From Zygnema circumcarinatum (Eukaryota > Streptophyta > Zygnematophyceae > Zygnematales > Zygnemataceae): a stretch of 24,498 nt of DNA. The DNA is taken from contig CM074813.1 in assembly GCA_037447605.1 (NCBI GenBank), positions 1,952,127-1,976,624 on the forward strand, in the 5' to 3' direction. The notes beneath the pieces are model-generated. The model did not search any database and had not been told where the DNA came from. It was given only the letters and a program-made list of their open reading frames with translations. Below are positions 19,700 to 24,498 of this stretch, in pieces; within the stretch, counting starts at the first letter, position 1, and every line of letters starts with the position of its first letter. The translations under genes and the position numbers were made by a program.

Positions 19700-20577
19700 G
19701 CCTGCCCTCTTCGGGTTCTAACCCCCCCCAAAAACCCCTTCTTCCGCTTGCATAAACAACCCCTGACAACCCTAATTTCGGTGGGCCTCCCTCCCACCCT
19801 CCCTACCTCCGGCTAAGGCGCTCTCGCCTACCTTTTAGGGCCGTTGCGAACTAAACGAGGCTAACGCCACATCTGTCTACGAACCACGACGTGCCACGCG
19901 TACGATTTGTACACGTGGCGAGTCGTGAATGGAGGTATTCGAATCATCTCTCTCTATGAAGGGTAGTGAATGACTTTTTCTTGCTCTCGCCTCTCCAGTG
20001 GCAGTGCGTGCCCTCCAGCTTTGCAGTCAAATTCTGCAGGCGCGAGTTTCGACGAATGAGGAGTCGGGATTTTAGGATTTTCAAGATTTTTAGGTCTTTT
20101 ATGGTGGGCATTAAATATATGGCAGGAGGCTTGAGGGGAGGTGCTGGTGAGGCGGCACTTCCCTAGAGAAAGGCCCTCTGTGTGTCTCCGCTTCTCTCCC
20201 TCTCTCTCCGACTTGTCTCCTTCTCTCCTTTCTTTTCCCATTTTTCTCCTCTCCACGCCGTCTCTCTCGCTTCCTCTCTCCCTTCCCTTCGCGCTCTCTC
20301 CCAGCTGTCAGCTGTCTCATTCTCTCCCTCCCCGTCTCCCTCGACCTATTCCCCTCTCTGCCTCTCGCTACTCCCTTCCCCTCCCTTCCCCTCCCTTCCC
20401 CTCCCTTCCCCTTCCTTCCCCTCCCCTTCCCCTCCCCTTCCCCTCCCTTCCCCTTCCCCTTCACTCTCTCTCAGTCTCCTTCAACCCCTCTTTTCTCTCC
20501 CTCCTTCCCTCCCTCCACCCTCCCCCCCCCCTCTCTCTCTCGCTCTCTCTCTTTTCTCTCTCTTTATCTCTCCCCCT
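19700..20577. promoter_or_regulatory. Shared divergent upstream region of SMG9 and PEX2
   Basis: 878 bp separate the SMG9 (-) and PEX2 (+) start codons. A CACGTG box lies at 19912-19917 in the context ACACGTGGCG, with CGTACG about 10 bp before it. The PEX2 side from about 20186 to 20577 is almost pure pyrimidine on the + strand, including repeats of CCCTTCCCCT at 20370-20460, and is likely 5' leader. No TATA box was recognised. A bidirectional promoter is inference. Confidence 0.5.
20186..20577. repeat. CT-rich leader of PEX2
   Basis: About 390 bp of CTCTCC/CCCTTCC sequence runs up to the PEX2 ATG. The frame stays open upstream of the ATG only because of composition; there is no other in-frame ATG. 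The opposite strand has many GGGAAGGGG tracts. Confidence 0.85.
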
Positions 20578-23500
20578 ATGGACACTCCTCCAAGCGCCCC
20601 CGCTCAGGAATTAGGGTTCCGGGCCCCACCGGAGGGCTCATGGCGAGAGACGTGGTCGCGGCGGCAGGGGGAGCTGCAAACCCTTCAGCTTCAACTCGCA
20701 GTAATTCCGCCATTCTTTTTCCTTAACCTACACGGCCATCTCAGGGGCTCAGATGTCGGGGTCTGAGAAATGTCGCCAGAAAATAGCGCGAAAATAGCGG
20801 TTTGGCACTCTAAATCGTTCGGCTAAAGTTTACTGGAACTGAAACTGCAGTGCAATTCAGTTCAGCTTAATTCGGTTTAGTTTGTTTGGACATTCAGACT
20901 TGTTTAACTTTTCGAGATAGCTTTGAGCGGTTCTATACATTCCTGGCAGTTCAAAGAATGCTGACACCCGCTTTGTGCTATCGTTTTTGCACACATTTGT
21001 CACCATACTCAGCTGCGGAGTTTCTAAACATGCAGCAAATTGAATTGAAGAATAAAGTCAACACAAGCAATTTGAAAAAACAAAAGGAGAGGAAAATAAA
21101 ATAAATTATCTGCTGCATTGTTGCAGCGGCCCCCTGCCCTCCATGTGCTTCGCGTGAACCAAATGGACGCGGCGCGACTCGACATCGAAATCACAGCGAT
21201 GCTCCGCGAGCAGTTTCTGAAAATGTTTTCGCTCGTTCGGGTATGTTTGTAACCCTAACCCTATAAAATGTTTGGCAATTGAGTACGGTTGGCGCTATTC
21301 AAATTTTCCACTACATGAAAACTCACTGTTAGACCAGTTTGTCATTTTTTTGTTGTCGTAGCAATGATGTTCGAAAGATAGGGATCATGTCACGTTAAGA
21401 AAGCAAAAAGGCTGTTTTACCCATGCCTGACAATGATGTAGCAAGGCACTACTGTCAAATTCATACACTTATTGGCTATATTGTTCGGCGTTAGAACCGG
21501 AGTTGAGATGTTTAGAAAGATCTTAGGTAGGGGTGAGGAAAGCGAAGGAGAACAACAAAAACTGCATAAATAAGTGATGAAGCTCCGATGCGACAAACTT
21601 GGTTTCCTTTCCCGTCACTCCCTAAATTACAAACATTGTCTATCTTTTCCCAGATGTTTGGTTTTGACAAGCCAAGGGTGGTTTTTGGGGTCTAATTTTT
21701 GGGCGCTTTTCCATGCGATAGCTTTAAAATGTCTGTCGCAGCATTCCTGTATCGTCTCACTAGCTATGGAAAATGACTAATTAGCCTAATTAATGCTCAA
21801 GTATTGCAGCAAGACGTTCACCGTCCCTAGGGCTGCGGAGGGCTCTGAAGTGTCTTGCCAGTTTTTCACTTTGAGCATGAAAGATATTGTCTCACAACAG
21901 AACGCGACAAGAGCCACTTTGCAAACACTTCTGATCTCTCCTTTAGTTTCCTTTTCACCGTTTCCCTCTCCTTTTTTTTTCTTGCTGCACCTAATGAGAA
22001 CCCTTATTTGAAAACCTAAATCGTGAGGGGAGGGGTCCTGCCAGCCAGGCCTGTTATCGCGATATGAAGCGGAACTGAACGCAGCGTTGGAGTTCCTTGT
22101 GTGGCGGTTCTCAATATGGAATGACAAGCCGACACCTGGCAACGCACTAATGAACTTACGGTACCGGAACGAGCGGCGCATGGAAACCCTAATAGAAGCA
22201 GGGCAAGGTGAGGTGAGCACCCTCTTTGTTTGGACCTTCTCTTTGCAAATTTCTTCACTTTATCTCCTTGTTTTGCTTTGCTGATTTTCCGTATCGAACC
22301 GCTTTCAGGTGTTTTAGGGTGCGTCTCAATCGACTTTGTCTTAACTTTCTAATTCTAATTGTTAGCGTGCATATTGCTGACAATTTTAGAGTTTTAAGGC
22401 TTTTGAGCTTCATACCGATATATGGATCAAGAACTTCAACTATCACTGTGAAAAATCAAGAGGAGATTGTGGCCCACTTTAGTTGTAAAAAAGAGTCTTC
22501 TTTCCCTTTTCTGCACTTGGTTACTTAATTGCGGCTTTTGGGATTTTTGGTGAATCGCAGTGCGAACGGGTCTGGAAGGACCCGGTTTGACTGCCGCCCA
22601 GAAGCTGCTGTACGGACTGCTGACAGTGGGAGGGCGGTACGGATGGACTCGCTTTAATTCTTTTTCCGCTTTCCAAAGATGGGGGGAGAGAGATTCGGTT
22701 GGTTCCCATCTTCCCATCAGTTTTCGTTTAGTTTTAGTTTTCGCTTTAGTTTTAGTTCTCATCTTGATCACAGTTTTAGTCATAACTCTTAAGGCTACCA
22801 TACTGAGAGATTCATAATCTCATTGACTTTAATTCGAATTATTTCGTTAAAGTCATTTTTGTCATACTTGAGTGTCGAGCTTTGAGACCTTCAGCATCAG
22901 ATTTAATCCGGATAGTTTTGCTCACCTTCCGCTCCTTTTTCTTCTATTTTATACCTATTTTCTTTTTTAGAGCTCGTGGAGCTGGCGAGCTTGGCGCCTT
23001 CTTCAGCGCGGGGAGAGCCTCTTTAATATTGCAGCTCTTATCAATCTTTTTGTTTTCTTGCGCACCGGCAAGTAAGAATTTCTGTTTCCCCTCTCTTCCC
23101 CCCTTCCCGTCTCTCTTCGGACCCCCTTTCTCCCCCACACTCTCTCCCCCCTCCCTCTCTCTCTCCGCTCCCTTCCCACTCCCTCTCCCCTCCCTCACTC
23201 CCCTCGTTCCCCTCTCTCTCTCTCTCGTCCCCACCCTCCCTTGTCCCCCTCTCGCTCGCTCGCTCTCCGCCCCTCCCCCTCTCTCTCGCGCTCCCCTCGC
23301 TCTCTCTCTCTCCCTTCCCCCCTCTCGTTTTCCCGGCTTTTTCCATTTTGTATTGCATCATTCCAGAGCCATTTTAGACATGAATAGGAAGCGGCCGGGA
23401 GGGGCGTTTTCCTCCGTCGTGAAGTTCATCGTTGTTAGCTTTGAAACTGTGAAACTTAGTCTTGGAGCTTTCTTTAGGCCCTTAGGGTTTCCACTTCCAG

Positions 23501-24417
23501 TTTTTGCAATTTCAAGCGATCATTTCCATCAACAACGTATTCATAAGTTTATCGAGTTTGCAGTTTCTGCAAATTAAGAATTAGTTTGAGAAATTTAGGG
23601 TTTCTGTGTTGCAGGTACCGCAGCATCGTAGAGCGGCTTCTAGGAGCTCGTTTGGTGTATGAAAATGCCACTATGAACCGAGCCGTCAGTTTTGAATATA
23701 TGAACCGACAACTTGTCTGGAATGAGCTTTCTGTGAGGCCAGCGAATCCCCTTTTTTCCCTTTAAATATACTAATAAATAGTAAGGGTTGGGGGAGAGGG
23801 CGAAGAAAGGAAACCGATAGTTCGTTCATTGATGTTTTGAAAGTCGGATGATTGAAATCAACTGCGAAGTTTTGCATGGCTTGGATCCACCTTCACTCTC
23901 TGCTCCATGTGGTCCACTTTAACGCCACTTCCCGGATCGACCCAAGCAGATCAGAGTTTTCACAGCGCTGCTTCTTAAGCTTGATCTGTTTCAATTCTGA
24001 AACGTCTGTTCCACATTAGTTTACGAGTTCAAGTGTCTCGGGTTCAGAGACTTCAAACGTTTTAGGGTTGAAACCCTTCCCTTCACACATCCTCCGTTGA
24101 ACCATGTGCAGGAACTGCTCCTTTTGGTCCTCCCTCTGTTAAACATCGGCTCCATCAAGCAGGTCCTCGCCTACCCCTTCACTGGCGACCGCTCTCCTTC
24201 TGCCGCTTCATTCCCTGACGAAGCGTGTCCCATATGCGAAGCAAATCCGGCCAATGTGCCCTACGCCGCGGTCCCCTGCGGGCACCTGTTCTGCTACTAC
24301 TGCCTCCGCACGCGCACCCTCGCCGACCCGCGCTTCCGCTGCCCGCACTGCGCCGCGGAGGTCGCCAGCATGCGCCGCTTCTTCAAGCGGCCGAACCCTA
24401 AAAAGGCGGACTCCTAG
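20578..24417 (+). CDS. PEX2: Peroxisome biogenesis factor 2, RING-type E3 ligase
   Basis: PEX2 is a peroxisomal membrane RING protein that works with PEX10 and PEX12 to ubiquitinate the import receptor PEX5. Seven exons join in frame: 20578-20700, 21127-21240, 22045-22207, 22561-22697, 22971-23071, 23615-23732, 24112-24417, giving 353 residues (plant PEX2 about 330). Landmarks: RLDIEITAMLREQFLKMFSL (exon 2); EFLVWRFSIW and TPGNALMNLRYR (residues 109-120, exon 3); RTGLEGPGLT (exon 4); NIAALINLFVFLRTGKYR across exons 5-6, a membrane segment; MNRAVSFEYMNRQLVWNE (exon 6). A RING follows at residues 291-332, with CPIC, CGHLFCYYC and CPHC. The ATG at 20578 is the only in-frame one. The exon 4 donor (TCG/GTTGGT) is weak, but spacing against the family supports it. 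Confidence 0.94.
21251..21262. repeat. Short telomere-like AACCCTAACCCT in PEX2 intron 2
   Basis: Two CCCTAA units just after the exon 2 donor. TTTAGGG/AAACCCTAA words recur in PEX2 introns (near 22195, 23480, 23596 and 24061). They fit the plant-type telomere repeat and telo-box word, but they are too short to be a telomere relic. Confidence 0.6.
23086..23333. repeat. CT-rich tract in PEX2 intron 5
   Basis: About 250 bp of CTCTCTC/CCCTCCC fills the middle of the intron 23072-23614. Confidence 0.85.
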
Positions 24418-24478
24418 CAAGCGGGGGCGGCTGGGACTCTAGGGAGGGAGGTCGATTTAGGCACATTGGGAGGTCGAT

Positions 24479-24498
24479 GGGGGGGGGGGGGGGGGGGG
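24479..24498. repeat. Terminal G homopolymer
   Basis: Twenty consecutive G end the window. Either a poly-G tract cut by the window edge or a sequencing or assembly artefact at a contig end. Just before it, GGGAGGTCGAT occurs twice (about 24446 and 24468). Confidence 0.8.

Noticed and set aside
20182..20577. N-terminal extension of PEX2 through the CT-rich tract
   Set aside because: The frame is open but has no ATG before 20578, reads as Leu/Ser/Pro repeats, and the family starts near the chosen ATG.
21251..21262. Interstitial telomere or chromosome-end fusion
   Set aside because: Only two repeat units inside a PEX2 intron; short telo-box-like words are common by chance and in plant gene regions.
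22882..23577. 231-residue plus-strand frame
   Set aside because: Out of frame with PEX2 exon 5 and extends through the CT-rich intron; the exon 5 frame matches the family instead.

Overview
The window is nuclear eukaryotic DNA, most likely from the green-plant lineage (a streptophyte alga or early-diverging plant). All well-supported genes are split by short GT-AG introns (about 160-800 bp). Their products resemble land-plant proteins in motif order and length. One further gene is a single-finger C2H2 protein ending in an EAR-type L-x-L-x-L motif, which is a plant-style repressor design. There are no operons, Shine-Dalgarno sites, tRNA or rRNA genes, or CRISPR arrays. The species cannot be named from the sequence alone.

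Layout, left to right. 1-808: terminal exon of an unrecognised + strand gene with a basic coiled region and an acidic tail. 1586-3331 (-): single-exon zinc-finger/EAR protein, preceded by four perfect 24-bp G-rich repeats. 3532-5410: GC-rich non-coding DNA with four CACGTG boxes. 5411-8107: a graveyard of small non-autonomous transposons, comprising a TA-flanked MITE with perfect 28-bp inverted repeats and two relatives, two foldback elements, and a pair of 111-bp direct repeats exactly 420 bp apart. 8108-12011 (-): complete 11-exon CSN3 (COP9 signalosome subunit 3). 12012-14542: intergenic, rich in GTACGG motifs and with a decayed ATGGGATGGC-type repeat. 14543-15286 (+): 3-exon elongin-B-like ubiquitin-fold protein. 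16097-19699 (-): complete 7-exon SMG9 (nonsense-mediated decay). 20578-24417 (+): complete 7-exon PEX2 (peroxisomal RING E3). The window ends in 20 consecutive G.

Exon models were assembled by hand, joining exons that keep frame and splice signals and that continue known family motifs. CSN3 gives 448 aa, SMG9 460 aa, PEX2 353 aa and the elongin-B-like protein 100 aa, all with consistent intron phases. Several of these exons (CSN3 exons 4, 7 and 10; SMG9 exons 4 and 7; PEX2 exons 2, 5 and 6; elongin-B exon 3) are too short or too masked to stand out as ORFs.

The genes are ordinary housekeeping functions. CSN3, elongin B and PEX2 all touch ubiquitin or NEDD8 chemistry, but nothing shows that this grouping is functional. 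SMG9 and PEX2 are divergent with 878 bp between their start codons and probably share a promoter region. The unusual material lies in the repeats, the zinc-finger gene with its leader, and the transposon cluster. I saw no new multi-gene system.
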